Shown here piece by piece: positions 47,336 to 60,200 of a stretch of DNA of 64,000 bases. Positions within the stretch are counted from its first letter, which is position 1; every line of letters begins with the position of its first letter. The notes under the pieces are model-generated. The model saw only the letters and a program-made list of their open reading frames with translations, had not been told where the DNA came from and did no database searches. The DNA comes from Hsuehochloa calcarea. Lineage: Eukaryota > Streptophyta > Magnoliopsida > Poales > Poaceae. Made by a program: the position numbers and the translations under genes. Location: the NCBI GenBank assembly GCA_036346395.1, contig CM070615.1:2485534-2549533 (forward strand). The letters run 5' to 3'.

Positions 47336-47740
47336 AACTAGTGTGAGTTCTAGTGTATAATTCAAAAAGATGATCATACAAGTCACCAAGTTTGAAGTTC
47401 ACTTTATTCATGATATAGATAAACCATATTAAACCAATAAGAAGATCAAGAAGAAATGAAATAAAGTAAAGAAGAGTCTAACCAAAAATTTATCAAAAGG
47501 TTACCAACACCATTTTTCCAACTAGAAATTATTGCCTCCACAATAGATCTTGTCTTAAAGCTGGTGATGTTTCTCATTTGTCTAAATAAGAAACTAAAAA
47601 ATATATATAAGCTCTATAAGCTGGAGCCAAATATTTCATCGAAAACAAGAACAACCGTGCTCCATTTTTAAGTATACTTGTCGGGTTGTCTGTTGATGTC
47701 AAAAGATATGGATAGAAGGAAAACTGTAAAGAAATAGCCC
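47336..47740. other. Unassigned AT-rich sequence
   Basis: No gene was found. A stretch of about 40 bp at 47693-47737 (GATGTCAAAAGATA...GGAAAACTGTAAAGAAATAG) closely matches 38627-38664 in intron 4 of the response regulator. Confidence 0.5.
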
Positions 47741-48599
47741 AGCTACGCCCAGATGGATTAAGGATTTAATCTGGTCGTGACCTCCCGTGTAAAACAAGTA
47801 CAACCACAAGTCTGCAAAGTGCAACTTGGCTTAGTAAAATTATTAAACACTGAATGTCATCCTACAAATCGATGTGTGGAAGCGTGCAAGCGGTAGGATG
47901 TGTTCTGGCTTGAAAGGGACATCGTGGTAGGGTGAAGTTGCCACTGCGCTAGTCATTGTGGCCGGGGCCAGCTGCGCTAGTCGTTGTGGTGAACATCCCG
48001 CACAACTTATGGGAGTGGCCCCCATATGGGTGAGATGACGGAAGGGGCGAGGTAGTTTGATAAGTTAATGTGACGATCGCTCAACTACATGACTACGGAA
48101 TCATGTGGGTAACGAATATGATTATCTCTTGTGGGTGCAGTGTACAACCTCTACAAAATCTAAAATGTTTAAACAGTCGTGCATACGATCAAAGGCAGAC
48201 ATGGAAACTTTACTTGAGTTAGTTCTATTTCAAATATCTTCATGGGTGGAAAGACAATCAGGTCAGCTCATCTAGCCTGAGGTTGATTTGACAACCAGGT
48301 TGGCTCATCTAGCCTAAGGTTGAATTTTTTCGATCCGTCGAGCTCAGTGGTATAAAGGAGCGAAGGTAGCTCCAATAAAATGATGCATGTGTAGAGTTCC
48401 GATGGAGGGAACCTCTACAATTATTTAATATTGCACCTACTCTCTTTAATAAAATACAATTTGTTTAAAATGCTAAATCATAGGAATTTGTAATTATGAT
48501 AATTGAAAATGTTACTTTAGCACATAAAAGAACCCGAACCATGTCTAGCCTATAGTCTAGATCTCGCCTCAGTCTAAGTGGACCCGTTCGGTACTTACG
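47741..48599 (+). repeat. Left part of a gypsy LTR, interrupted at 48600
   Basis: It is homologous to 59116-60100 of the solo LTR further right (shared GACCTCCCGTGTAAAA, GATCGCTCAACTACATGACT and TAGTCTAGATCTCGCCTC-like blocks). The homology stops at GTACTTACG and seems to resume at 56102 after another GTACTTACG. Confidence 0.7.
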
Positions 48600-49029
48600 T
48601 GTCACATCCCCAAATTAATAAAGAGGATTATTATGCATTTCATTAGCATGCATCATGATTTCCAGCATTTATATTAAATATTGCATTTGGAAAATCTGTG
48701 AAAGGAATTAAACTTATGCTATAATTGGAACTACAAATAAAAAAAAATGCTATTGAAGTTCCCCTGGAATTAATTTATTCAAATACTACATTACTTATCA
48801 TGAATTAATATAATTTTTCCCAAATTTTTGGGAAGAGTTTGAACCCTGATAAAATTCAAACACAACCAAACAACACAGCTTAAGTTTGAATTTATAAAAC
48901 ACAAAGTATATCATAAACAGTATGATGTTATAATTTTTATGGGTACTAGGTCACCCCAGGAACCCCTCAGAATTATTTCACATTTTTATAAATTTTATTG
49001 TTATATTTTGGAGCTGGTCAAACTAGGAG

Positions 49030-50240
49030 GTTTAAAATTCAAATCTGGTCAATAGAACCGCATTCCTCGGACTCAAACCCATTGCCGATGGTCCGACCGA
49101 GCAGCTGGCGAACCGATTCACGAACCAGGTTAGAGCGTGACCGTCCGATTTAAATCGAGCGGCCCACGAGAGTTAAGCCTCGCGATCGCTACCGCGCCTC
49201 CGCGCCCGTGACGACTGGGCCCAAGTCTGTCGCCATCGTCTACCTCCGCTGGCGTTCGCGCGAGGCCAAGCGCCCGCGCGCGCGCCATGCTCTAAGTTCG
49301 TCGGCGCCGTGACCGCCACCGCCGAAACCCGATCCCCTCGAAGCCCCTAGTTAGCGTTTGCTCCCCAGTCGATTCTGGCTTTAACCTACCCCCTGCTCTC
49401 GCTTTTCCGCGCCTTCTCCTCTCGCCGTCGAGGAGAGGAAGCTAAGCGTGAGCTTCGTTCTGGGTAAACCTCTCGCCTCTCGGATCTCCAGAGCTCTCTC
49501 TTCAGATCTTGATTCCATTTTGACTAAGCCCCGTGTTGGTTTAAACGTAGCTCCGGAGCATCGTGTCTTCCTCGGGCTCGGTTCACGCCCGAGCTTACAC
49601 GGGGACAACTCAGTGCTATCTTCGCCTCCGTTGAGATACTTGCTAACTCGGTAGCGTCACATTATGTCTTTGAGTTAGAGTATGAGTTCCCCTCATCCAA
49701 TTTTGGCAATGCACGACAGGGCTCGTGAATTCGAAGATTAGTTCGTTTCTACCGAAAAGCAAACTCTTCGTCTCCACTTGATCCGGTAAGGCATTAGTCA
49801 TTTCTTTGCTACTGAGCACTCCCTAGAGATCTATGAGCCATCCGAAGCTTCATTGTCTTCCTTGTTGCTCGAGGTGTCTTCTCCTCGTTGAACCGCCTTC
49901 CGTAGTGGACCTCGCCGTCGCCAAGCTAGCTCCCGTGATCCACTCTTCTCTCGGGCAGCCCGGTAGCCTCCTTTGGACTTCAGCGATGCTCGGGCACAGC
50001 TTCCTTGGACAATGCGGGCTTGTTTATCTTTGTGCATGTTTGCCGTGTATACACCGCCTCGCTCCTCTCCGACGAGCCATGGCTGCACGCCACCTCGAGG
50101 CATAGCCACCACCACCCAAAGTTGCGCAAGGATATTGCTTTGTAGTCGGCCTTCTCGGCTCGTGGCCGCGTGAGCGCGCGGCGAGCCGTAAAGCAATCTC
50201 ACGGCGCGTTGTCGGACGCGTCCGACAAGCTGTAACAAAA
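49030..50240. other. GC-rich part of the gypsy LTR, no gene
   Basis: The many overlapping ORFs on both strands follow GC content and share no domain. The layout resembles the GC-rich middle of Del/Tekay LTRs. Confidence 0.45.
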
Positions 50241-53000
50241 GTCATTAAGACTTTGATTCGGTCATTAATTGCCTAATGATTGCTTCTTCATTATTAATGA
50301 TGTCTTAAGCGAGTAGATGAGTCTATGACATGCGGGCCCGATAGCAATCACGAGGAGATAGCGGCGGTGACAAGTGGGCCTAGCCACTTAAACTCTTTCT
50401 CACTTGTCTTTGTGTGTGGGTCATGGACTCGTGGTCCATGCTTTGTCTTATGTAGATTTAACTTACATACGCGGGCCCGCTTGTCGATCGGAAATTAAAT
50501 CCCGGGGTAAATGAGAAATGACATTATTCTGGCCCCACATGTCGATGGCTGCGGCTAGGTGGCGCTGATGAAAAGTATGTCGATTAAGAAAATCGAATGT
50601 GTTTATTTATGAAGAAAAATAGGATTAACTTCAAAATGCATAACAAATTCATTTTACTCAAATGGGATGAAACCAGTCTTGGTAATTTTCATTTTGATGA
50701 ACTTTATTTCAAAATAGGTTGCACATTTATCTCGGTAACAGAAAAGATAGATTTGGAATATGAGTATTTAATTGATTATCTTTACAATAGAAAAATGGCT
50801 ATAACTTTGAAAATTCATATCTTTTGCTTGAAACTCCAATTAGGATGAACCAATTTTAGTGGACTCACAATAATATGACCTAATTATCTATAAATTCAAT
50901 TGCCTTCCCTCTGTTCTACAAAATTTAGTCAACACATTAAAATTTGATAAACTGCATTATCGGGACATACAAACTTCAATTGACCATAACTTTCACCTAC
51001 TGAATCCAATTGGGATAATTCTTGTCCCTATATTCATCTCATGGCATAAAATTTATACTGTAGAAAAATCATGCATGTTGGAGCATTTTGATTTTTGGGT
51101 TATTTCTCGATGTTTATCGATTTTCCCGTTCTATAGATCTGCGTCGATTTCAACGTAGATTCTTACGCTACCGAGAGTGAACAACTACTCTTCCAGCAAG
51201 GCAAGCATCCTTTGAAATTTCTTTTGCATCATATTGATCCCAGTTTTCTTACATTAGTATTTGAAATGCAATGATATTGCCTGCATGCTATTTTCGGTAT
51301 ACCTTTATGTTTGAGTAGATTAGTTATATCCTATGCTTGATGGTTATCCCTGATATTTCACATACACATATGCTTAAGATAGGTTTGTGATGATATGATT
51401 GTTGTGTGTCTATTGCTTAGCCATTGCGGGTCTAGATAACATGTGAGAAATCAATTGGCGGGACTAGCTCGTCAATTGTGGGAGACACATAACAACTCTT
51501 ATTCTCGTTATTAATTTTGTCCAGATTGTTATATCTGGTTATTTTAGTTCAAAACTTGTTGTTGTTAAATGGTTTGGGGTGGGACAAGTGGTTGTAGTGT
51601 GGGTCTTTGTATGCACGAGATTCGGGTTGTGGTTGTCTTGTCCGGACCATTAAGGACCGAGCCATGGGCGTTACACTCCAAGTAATGCAAGCGTACTATC
51701 ACATGCGGGATATGGGTGCCGTCTGAGTTAAGTAAGGGAATGTTTTATTGGTAAGACCGCGAGGCGGTGTGGGGACATAGAGACCAGTGAAATCCTATGT
51801 TCCTTTGGAACCCAGTGTGATATATCTTGTGCTTAATGAGCACGATTACCTATGTTGTGGGATGCAACATACTAACTACCTCTGCCCAGCCACTCCGATT
51901 ACAACATGTGTGCAGCTTAGCATTTGCTATATGCTTATGTCTAAGTTGGGATTCCCACATATGGGTGGTACATCCCAATAAGATTTTCTTGCTAAAATGG
52001 CTGTATCTCGATTCTCCCAGTAGCATACCTAAGGAAGTGTGCTATATTCGGAGGCATCACGGAGGCTTACGGGCTAGTCGAGTCATGTGGGTAAAGTAGT
52101 ACACCTCTGCGAGAGATAATCTATTCGAATAGCCGTGTCCGATGGTTATGGACAACACTTGGTTTAAGTATGCTTCATCGTTAGACTTCAAATATTAAAA
52201 GTTGACATGGTTACAATTGGTTTCGGCATGAATGGGATGTTCATGTACTTTAGTTTATCAAAGTGGACAGCCACCTTGATATTGATTGATCCATATTATT
52301 ACATATGTCTTGTGAAACCCTCTCTTGAATAAATGATTTATAACTTGGCTTTGAAAACTAGATGGTCTAGGAATGTAAGATGTTGCGTTTATGCAAAACT
52401 AGAACCACTAATGCTATCCCTTGATTGCCCAATATGCATAACTACTTTTCTTTGTGTAAGACTTGCGAGGTGCACTTGTACTCGGCCGGATGTTGGTGGC
52501 CTTTTGTTTTTTTTTGGTGAGGGCGATGTCGAGGCTCGATGAGCTCGTCGATCTGGATTTGGCGACAACGGCGAGTAGTGCTATCTTTTAACCCGATCGG
52601 TTGCCTTGGGTTATGGGCATACCTTGCTGGACTTTTGGTTTATTTATTTTGCTTCCATGTTATTTATCACTCTTATTTGAATTTGGCGGTCGGTAGTTAT
52701 GTAATAGTGTAGACTTAACTATTATGTTGTATGTCTTTTGGATTGATAATGTATGCGTTGTTGTATGGATGTGATTAACGTTGAATGAGAGTATGGCGTG
52801 TTGGTGCGCTGATCACGAGCCAACACGGCCTCATACTCATTGTGATAATTCCCTCTTAACTTGTCTAAGTGTTGGCTTTGACCGTTTGGAGAACCGAGAT
52901 AATCATGTAGTGCTTGCAGAGGGCAGCGGCGCATGATCACGGGGCTCTAGTTTGATCGGGCTCCTCACTTGGATGGAGTTAAGGTAGAATTCATTTACTT
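50241..53000. other. AT-rich gypsy LTR-like sequence
   Basis: No recognisable coding region. Phrases such as GGTAAGACCGCGAGGCGGTG (51750) and the overall style fit LTR transcript leaders of Del/Tekay elements, but the second LTR of this copy is not in the window. Confidence 0.4.
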
Positions 53001-53007
53001 GAGGCCA

Positions 53008-53052
53008 GTTATTTCCTTAAGACCGGGTAAACCTCGGTCTTACGGAAATAAC
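53008..53052. repeat. 18-bp hairpin
   Basis: GTTATTTCCTTAAGACCG (53008-53025) pairs with CGGTCTTACGGAAATAAC (53035-53052) with one mismatch and a 9-base loop. Confidence 0.85.
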
Positions 53053-53262
53053 CCAATCCTCACGGCGTTGATATCGAGCCATGCATTGGTAGGTTAGAAA
53101 TAGCATGGGCGTTAGTATTAGTAAGCCTCTTTGAGTCAAAATATTTTTGACCATCAAATTATTTCATAAAGATAAGTAATAATCTCTTTTATTCCTCATC
53201 CATCTTAGCTTCATCCTCACCTTACTCTCATTTGATTTGCAAAACTAACTTACAGGTTATTC

Positions 53263-53990
53263 TTGTCTTTAGATGGGACATCGATGTCCTCGACTCAAGT
53301 GAAGGTGTGGATGGATACAAGCACTTCTTCTAATGTGGAGGGCAAACTTCACATACCAACGTATACTTCATCTCAAAGTCGAGATCTAGGTCGGGGATGG
53401 AAGACTACTGGATTTGTGATCCATATCGTTGCAAGACAAGTTCACGGAAGTATCCTCACAGCTTTCGAGCACATGGGACTTACGAGGCCATGGCTTTACA
53501 AGAGGTGGCCGTATGGCCATGAGTCGCTCGTTATGACTTAGCGGAGTTGTCTCGACCACCATCGACCACTTCCTATGCAAGCACATGGCATGGAGGTGAA
53601 CACCTTGGCTGGGATACTGATGCAGGGAGGATCCCGGGTTCGAAACTTCGCGAGGTTGGTTCGCATCACGGACGAGATCTTGCGCCGTCGTCATTCATGA
53701 GCTTTGGGAGACGCGGCCGTCTTCTTGTAGCTCGGGAGCATCTACAACCCCTATGCATTATGGGACTTGTAGGCAGACATGTACTTTATGGGGAAGCGAA
53801 ATCTCCCCTATGCCTCTGCGCCATCGAGTGCCGTCTCCACGAAATTGGAGGACAAGTTCTCAATCGGGAACAACGGCGTCGGGCTCGCATGTCGGTGGGT
53901 TTTTCCGCACTCGAAGGTCGAACTGCGGAGGGACACATCATAGGATCCCCTTCGCCTCACCAATCCACATGACCACGATGATACGGGATC
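53263..53990 (+). other. Decayed ORF-like sequence before gag
   Basis: Broken plus-strand frames include VWMDTSTSSNVEGKLHIPTY and TTGFVIHIVARQVHGSILTA. I do not recognise a domain. It lies between LTR-like sequence and gag, where the element leader should be, and may be transcribed leader or captured DNA. Confidence 0.35.
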
Positions 53991-54398
53991 TCACGGTATC
54001 ACCTACGGATGAGTTTAGGTGAATTTCGATCGTGAAAATAGATAGGGTGTTAGGATAGTCGCTCGCTGCCTACGTGTGTCCGGTAGTATGTATCTTTCTA
54101 TTTGTCTTGTCGATTAGTAGTTGTTGATCCGGATGTGTTTCTTTTGCAAAGACTTAAGTTCGGCGATTACCATTCGCCACGGGCCTCTTTGATGTTATCA
54201 CTCTTGAACTATCACTTGAGTTAAGTATTGGATTTTGTCTTGGCCTTAGTGCTTTTGTACCCTATTTGACTTTGAGTTCTTGTGCCTCATTTACCCTCCT
54301 GCATGAATAATTTCTTATAAAATGTTTGTGTCTTTAATTTGGATTTCCCTAAAAGTGAGTATCCTAGCCCTTTTCTCTAACTCTCCTTGTCACCTCGA

Positions 54399-55720
54399 AT
54401 GGCGAGGCCTAACACTCGTTCAAGGGCACAACAACAAGAGCAAGGTCACCACCTCGCGGGCTCGCTCTGTCGATGAGCTTTACGCCCGGGGAGGGTTAAC
54501 GAGCCCCCTCATTGGCAAAATCAGCGGATGACCAGCGAGAAGAAGTGCCTCCACCACCTCCCACAATGGCGAAGTCTTGGCTCGGATCGAGAGGAACCGC
54601 ATGGATCAAGCAGCGGATTCTCGAAGCCATTGCTCGCAACACCTCTCGGCTCCCGTCACATCTGGGGGCGGAGCATCGGAGACACGTGAGGGCTCGCTGA
54701 TTTCGTGAGACCAATCCTCCACCTTTTCTAGCGCTGAGGATCCCATGGAGGCGGAAGATTGGCTCCGCGACCGTGGAGAAAAGTTAACTATCGCCGATTA
54801 GTGCGTGCGGAGGCGGGTCCTTTTCGCCTGACTATCTCGGTGGAGGCGCGGCAAGTGCATGGTGGGATAACTTTTCCGCCATGCGGCCCGACAGAGGCGT
54901 CCCATCATGGGATGAGTTTAAGGCGCCTTCAGTGAAGCTCACATTCGGAGAAGTACTGCATTGATCAAGCGGCGGACAATTCCTAGCCCTCAAGCAAGGG
55001 AAGAAAAGCATCACAGTACTTACGAGTTCAACTTCTTGGCTCGCTTCGCCCCGAATGATGTCTCTGATGATGCATTGCGTGAGCCGGTTCACCAACGGCT
55101 TGCGGAAGAAATCACGATTAGCCCTCGCGGTCCACGATTTCCGCAACTTCAACACTTGGTCAATAAGGCCATAGTGGTGGAGCACAAAAGCGTGGCCGTG
55201 GAAGAATCAGGAAGAGGAAGAGGCGCTCAAATTTCAGCCGTGGCGGATTTTTCTAAACGGCACTCGAGACGACCCCAAGCACCCCGAGCTCGGCTCGGCT
55301 CCACCGAGACCACCAACCTTTGTACCAAGGCCTCCCCAACCTTTTGTGCAACAAAGGCGGGAGCATGCAGCCCCGAACAGCGGCCATGTCCGCCAAGTGT
55401 TCGTGTTTCCATTGTGGGCGCTTGCGGGGCACTATGCGCATCGATCTTAGCAAAAGCGCGTGGGATGCCGCGGGTCTATAATGGTTCCACCCCAACTCCT
55501 ACCTCGGCCCGACGAGACCTTCACCACCGCCAAGGGCTGCATCCACACCTCCCCAAGGCACGACGCGTGGCGCATCAACCACGTCCTTGGGAAACAGAGC
55601 AGACGCCGGGACGTCATTTTGGGTACTCTCTTGGTTAATTCGGCCGACTCTCTGTCTTATTTGATTACGGGCATCTCATTCATTTATCAAGAAATCATTT
55701 GCTGCACTCCATCAAATTGA
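54399..55720 (+). pseudogene. gypsy gag (degenerate, Del/Tekay-like)
   Basis: The start is ATG 54399, MARPNTRSRAQQQEQGHH. Later pieces in shifting frames are EEVPPPPPTM, ILEAIARNTS, a decayed AEDWL, YEFNFLARFAPNDV, DDALREPVHQRL and LVNKAIVVEHKSVAVEESGR. The order matches the gag (Retrotrans_gag) of chromovirus-type elements. The zinc knuckle is not readable. Confidence 0.75.
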
Positions 55721-55739
55721 AATGCATACCCTCCAACCA

Positions 55740-55950
55740 CCCCATCGCACTCCCTTATTAAGCCATGCATGATACTATTGCCCCCTTGTGTGTTGGCTCG
55801 CGAGTACGGAAATTGTGCTCATTCTCGTTCTTTCTCCAAACCCTCCAGATGATGTGGATCAAGGGGACTACACATACTATGAAGATCCAGAATTCAACGG
55901 ACAAGGAAACGATGAAGCGTAGTCTAGCTTATAGTCTAGATCTCGCCTCG
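55740..55950 (+). repeat. Gypsy LTR fragment lying between gag and RT pieces
   Basis: GTGTTGGCTCGCGAGTACGG, the GGGACTACACATACTATGAAG part and TAGTCTAGATCTCGCCTCGG match 58231-58400 and 59931-60090. Its presence inside the coding region is not normal element order. Confidence 0.75.
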
Positions 55951-56101
55951 GTTAGAAAAACCGTCAACATCAAGCTGTATGCTAAATTTAGCAAATGCGA
56001 GTTAGCCCGTGAAGTCGATTTCTTGGGTCATGTTCTCGTCCAAGGGAGGTGTATTTATCGATCCTAGTAAAGTCCGAGGATGTGTTAAATTGGGAGCAAC
56101 C
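55951..56101 (+). pseudogene. gypsy reverse transcriptase fragment
   Basis: It reads KLYAKFSKCELAREVDFLGH, then after a shift FIDPSKV-like and VLNWEQP-like residues. This is the thumb-side part of a chromovirus RT (YAKxSKCEFW...FLGHV...DPSKV...W). The fragment is about 150 bp and ends exactly at the GTACTTACG junction. Confidence 0.8.
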
Positions 56102-56442
56102 GTACTTACGTACAACAGATATTGTCCAACCCCTTGGGTAATATCCACTGTACACAGGTTACCCTAGTCGCTTGCCTGTGGAGAGATGAGCTCTACCCCT
56201 ATTTTGCTTTTGCTGTAGTTACGTGCTTTTATGTAACGTAATCAATTTGGCATGCCCAGCCCTTTTATAAAACTTGGTCCGGTGTGATCTATGTCACTCT
56301 GAAGTTGTAATATATTGAATGTCTTAAATTACGCTTTGTATAAATTAATTCAGCAATGTGTCATGTGGGTGTTATCTATTGATCGAGTGAATAGCATAGT
56401 GTATTCACAGAGGATTCAGAATTAAAAAATCCGGGTCCGACA
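56102..56442 (+). repeat. Right part of the interrupted gypsy LTR
   Basis: It continues the LTR of 47741-48599 (TAGTCGCTTGCCTGTGGAGA, TTTGGCATGCCCAGC, GATCTATG.CACTCTGA) and ends GTCCGACA, like the solo LTR that ends at 60448. Confidence 0.7.
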
Positions 56443-57170
56443 ATCTATTACTCCTTTGAAAGGGGGGGGAATTAGATACGACAAGAAACAACATTATGCA
56501 TGAAAAAATAGAGATAAAAGCACTTGTATTATATGTTATGAGTTCTGCTATACATATGATTTTCGTAGTACGATCTTGTTACGACGGAGCAAATCATGTG
56601 ATAAAGTAGCTCATGCATCATGCAATCTTTGGGCCCAGGCAGAAATAAAATAGGCGCTCACTTCATCGATTCAATCCATATCCAAACACAAGTCCAAATC
56701 CTCTTGGCCTAAGGAGTTCAAATTGACAAAGCCAACGTCGATTGTATGCAGTACGGCTTAGGAAAAATTAGGGGTTGGGCATACCTTTTGTGTGCAATTT
56801 AGATAATAATCTTTTGAATTTGTATTAGATTACATAACAAAGGGATGTATTTGGATGGATTGGGTATATCACGGCAAAGAAGAGTGCAAGACTAATTGGA
56901 TGTTCACGTTTTGGATGGGCATTGAGTCGTGAAGTATTTGGGCTTCGAGGCTGACACAGCGGTCACATGAAAGGTTTTTCGTCGTATCGTGCATTGTACA
57001 TGGAGCATTCCTCGTATGTTATTTAAGCATTAAACTTCACTAGATACATAATAAATTTTGCCCTCCATTAGCATAATGATGCTAACCCTAAACAATCGGA
57101 ACCGCAAGAACAATAATTTTGCTAAACCATAATAGACAACCCTATTAACATCAACATGCACACGAGATGA
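56443..57170. other. Remnant intron or downstream sequence of the RPB5-like gene
   Basis: AT-rich, without a recognised gene. It lies downstream of the broken RPB5 exon on the minus strand and may hold intron sequence of that gene. Confidence 0.35.
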
Positions 57171-57293
57171 ATTATTGAAGAAATCAAGGATATCACGGGA
57201 AGGAAATATGGAAGCCGCCTTCTTGGAGAGGTCGGAGGCGAGGGTGGTTGAGAAGCCGAGGCGTTCGATCTCAGGCTTCTTGGCCCACCACGT
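57171..57293 (-). pseudogene. RPB5-like subunit, exon part after the LTR insertion
   Basis: The minus strand reads TWWAKKPEIERLGFSTTLAS then DLSKK. This continues in frame and without loss the ...LPEFR that ends at 60449. Similarity to RPB5-family proteins fades after SKK (AASIFPSRDI), so the exon's far end is uncertain. Confidence 0.65.
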
Positions 57294-57298
57294 ACAAA
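57294..57298. repeat. Degenerate target-site duplication ACAAA (from GCGGA)
   Basis: The five bases left of the LTR are ACAAA; the five to the right (60449-60453) are GCGGA. They agree except for three G-to-A changes, that is C-to-T at every cytosine of the minus strand. Confidence 0.7.
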
Positions 57299-60200
57299 TG
57301 TAACATCTTGTTTTTAGTTTGTGAATAGCAATCGTATTTGTAAGGTAGTTTCAAAAACTTATTTCAACTTATGTGTATTTTCAAAATCTCAAACTTCTAC
57401 CTTAAATTTAATCCCTCCCCTTGGGCTCAGCCCACTTTCTCTCCCCCTTGGGTCGGCTGCCCTTCCTCCTGGATGTAGCCCACCCCCTCTTGGCCTTCTC
57501 CCACAGCCCACCTCCCTCCCCTTTTCGGCCCAGACTGGCCCAGCTCCTCCCCCTGTCCCCTTCTTCCCTCGGCTCACCCACGAGCGCACCTCAGTCAGCG
57601 CTCGTGAGCCCACTGCTCACTTGCGCCCAAAGACTCTGCCGCCGCAAGACTGCGCTCTTTTGACTTCGGCATCCTCCTCCGATCTGTCCCATTTCTAGCA
57701 CCACTCTCACCTGCATTGACTCTGGCGCCCTCCCCTGCCTCGTCTCGTCTTGTCGACCGGACCGCTCACCTGCTCCAGCCACACCCGCTCTGCCGCGTCG
57801 TGACGCCAGCGCGCCATGGCCGCCACTGCTCCCTGATCCATCGCATCACCAGCCCGTGCCCGCGTCAGCACCCGCGCGCTATGCTTGCCTGTGGTGAAAG
57901 GCGGACATGAGAACTTAACTTGAGTTAGTTTTATTTATAAAACTTTGTGGGCGGGATGATTATAGTGTCGGCTCACCTAGCCTGTGGTTTGGATTTTTCT
58001 AGGTCATCGTATCCAATGATGCTAACGTATGGAGATGACTCCAATTAAAATTTAAGCATAGGTGGAGGTAACCTTCGCCGTTATAAATATTGCATAATAT
58101 TTCTTTAATAAAATGAGATTTGGTCAAATTGCTAAGTCATAGAGATTTCTAAATACTGTAATTAAAAATATTAATTTTAGCAAATAAAAGAATCTGAGCC
58201 ATCCTTGTTAAGCCTTGCATGTATTATTATTGCATCCTGTGTGTTGCCTCGCGAGCACAGAAGTTGTGCTCATCCTCGCTCTTTCCCCTAAACCCTCAGA
58301 AACAAGAAATCAAGGAGATTATGCGTACTACGATGACCCAGAAGCTAGAGGCCCAGAAAATGATGAAGAGTGGTCTAGTTCATTTAGTTTAGATCTCATC
58401 TTAATCTGCCTGACTCCGTTGGTGCTTGCATGCATCCAATATTATCCAAGTTTTTTATTTCTAAATTTGGCTAAATTCAAGACCTTTCTAATAGCACTAG
58501 TCTCATTTAAATTGGAGTTCATTTGTTTTTTCTTGTGTATTTATTTGTTCTCTTTGCTTGTGGATTCTTTTTCTAGTACGTTCGTCAGAATAGAGTTTGA
58601 AGCAGTGGGAGATCTCCATTTTGATCAGGTATAAGACTTTCAAGACTCTCCCCTTTCATCCAAGCGAGTCAATACTTTGATCATTTTGTGCCACGTTTTA
58701 TGTCAATTATATTCCTTTAAATTACCAAAATTGCATACCCTAAATATTTAAGCAAAAGTATGTTAAATCTTAAGGTAGTTAAATACTCATTTTATGTTAA
58801 TTAACTATTATAGCATCCTTTTACAATTGAATCCATTATTCCATGTCACCCTAGTAACTAAGTGGTAAATACTAGTTATAGATTATACTTAAGAGATATG
58901 CTAATCTTGCTTAAGTATCGGGGCATTAAATGCCCCAATCAACATCCTTTAATCATGAAAGTGGGATTGGGCAATCATTATGGGTAAATAACTGGAATGG
59001 TTTGGTGATATATTTTGTTCCCCCAAAAGTCCTATTAAATTGTTGTTACTCATTTGGTGGATGGTATTGTGGTGGGTGCTGTCAAAGCACGAGAGTGTTT
59101 GGTATGTGGTATGAACCACCCAGATGGATTGATGATTTAATCTTGTCATGACCTCCCGTGTAAAAACAAGTACAACCACAAGTCTGTAAAGTACAACTTG
59201 ACTTAGTAAACTTATTGGATCCTATGAAAGTCATCTCACTGGTAGGGGAGCGAAGTGGTGCAAGCGTTGGGTACGGTTGAGCTTGAATGGGACACTAAGG
59301 GAGAGTGACGTTGCCAGCTATGCTAGTCGTTATAGAACATCGTAGTCCATCTGCGTTAGCACTGTGGTGAACATTCAACACAACTTATAGGGCCCACCGC
59401 AAATGGGATCAACCCATATGGGTGAGATGGTGGAATGGGCGAGATAATTTGAAATGTTATTGTGATGATCGCTCAACTACATGACTAAGGAATTATGTGG
59501 GGCAATGAGTATAATTGTCTCTTGCGGGTACAGTGTACAACCTCTATAGAGCCTAAACTGTTTAAGCAGTCGTGCCTACAGTCAAAGGCGAACATGAGAA
59601 CTTAACTTGAGTTAGTTCTATTTATAAAACCTTTGAGGTGCGATGATTATAGTGTCGACTCACCTAGCCTGTGCTTTGGATTTATCCTAGGTCATCGTAC
59701 CAGTGATGTTAATGTATGGAGGTGATTCAAATCAAATTAAGTTTAAGCATAGATGAAGGTAACCTTTACCGTTATAAATATTGCACAATATCTCTTTAAT
59801 AAAATGAGCTTTTGTTAAATTGTTAAGTCACAAGGATTTCTAAATATTGTAATTAAAATATTTCTTTTAGCAAATAAAAGAACCCATACCATCCTTGTTA
59901 AAGCTTGCATGTATTATTGTTGCATCCTATGTGTTGGCTCGCGAGTACGGAAGTTGTGCTCATCCTCGCTCTTTCCCTAAACCCCAGAAGTAGAAAATCA
60001 GGGAGATTATGCGTACTACGAGGACCCAGAAACTGGAGGCCCGGGAGATGATAAAGAGTAGTCTAGTTTATTTAGTCTAGGTCTCACCTCAGTCTGGTGA
60101 CTCCGTTAGTGTTTGCGTGCATCCAATATTATCCAAGTCTTTGGTTAATATCGGACGCACACGGTTTCCACAGTCGCTTGCCTATTGAGAGATGTGCTCT

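Larger units (their letters stand above)
48600..56101 (+). mobile_element. Chimeric, truncated Ty3/gypsy insertion (Del/Tekay-like)
   Basis: It starts with an LTR-like TGTCACATCCCC and runs through several kb of LTR-type sequence. A decayed gag starts at 54399 and the insert ends inside an RT fragment. It is bounded by GTACTTACG at 48591-48599 and 56102-56110. Protease, integrase and most of RT are absent, and a piece of another LTR sits between gag and RT. The end of its LTR and its PBS were not found. Confidence 0.65.

Noticed and set aside
57321..57698. Proline-rich 125-residue ORF
   Set aside because: C-rich low-complexity sequence inside the solo LTR; similar openness on the other strand.
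58215..58634. 139-residue ORF with a hydrophobic middle, possible membrane protein
   Set aside because: It is part of the gypsy LTR; the related copies at 59.9 kb and 55.8 kb are broken by stops.
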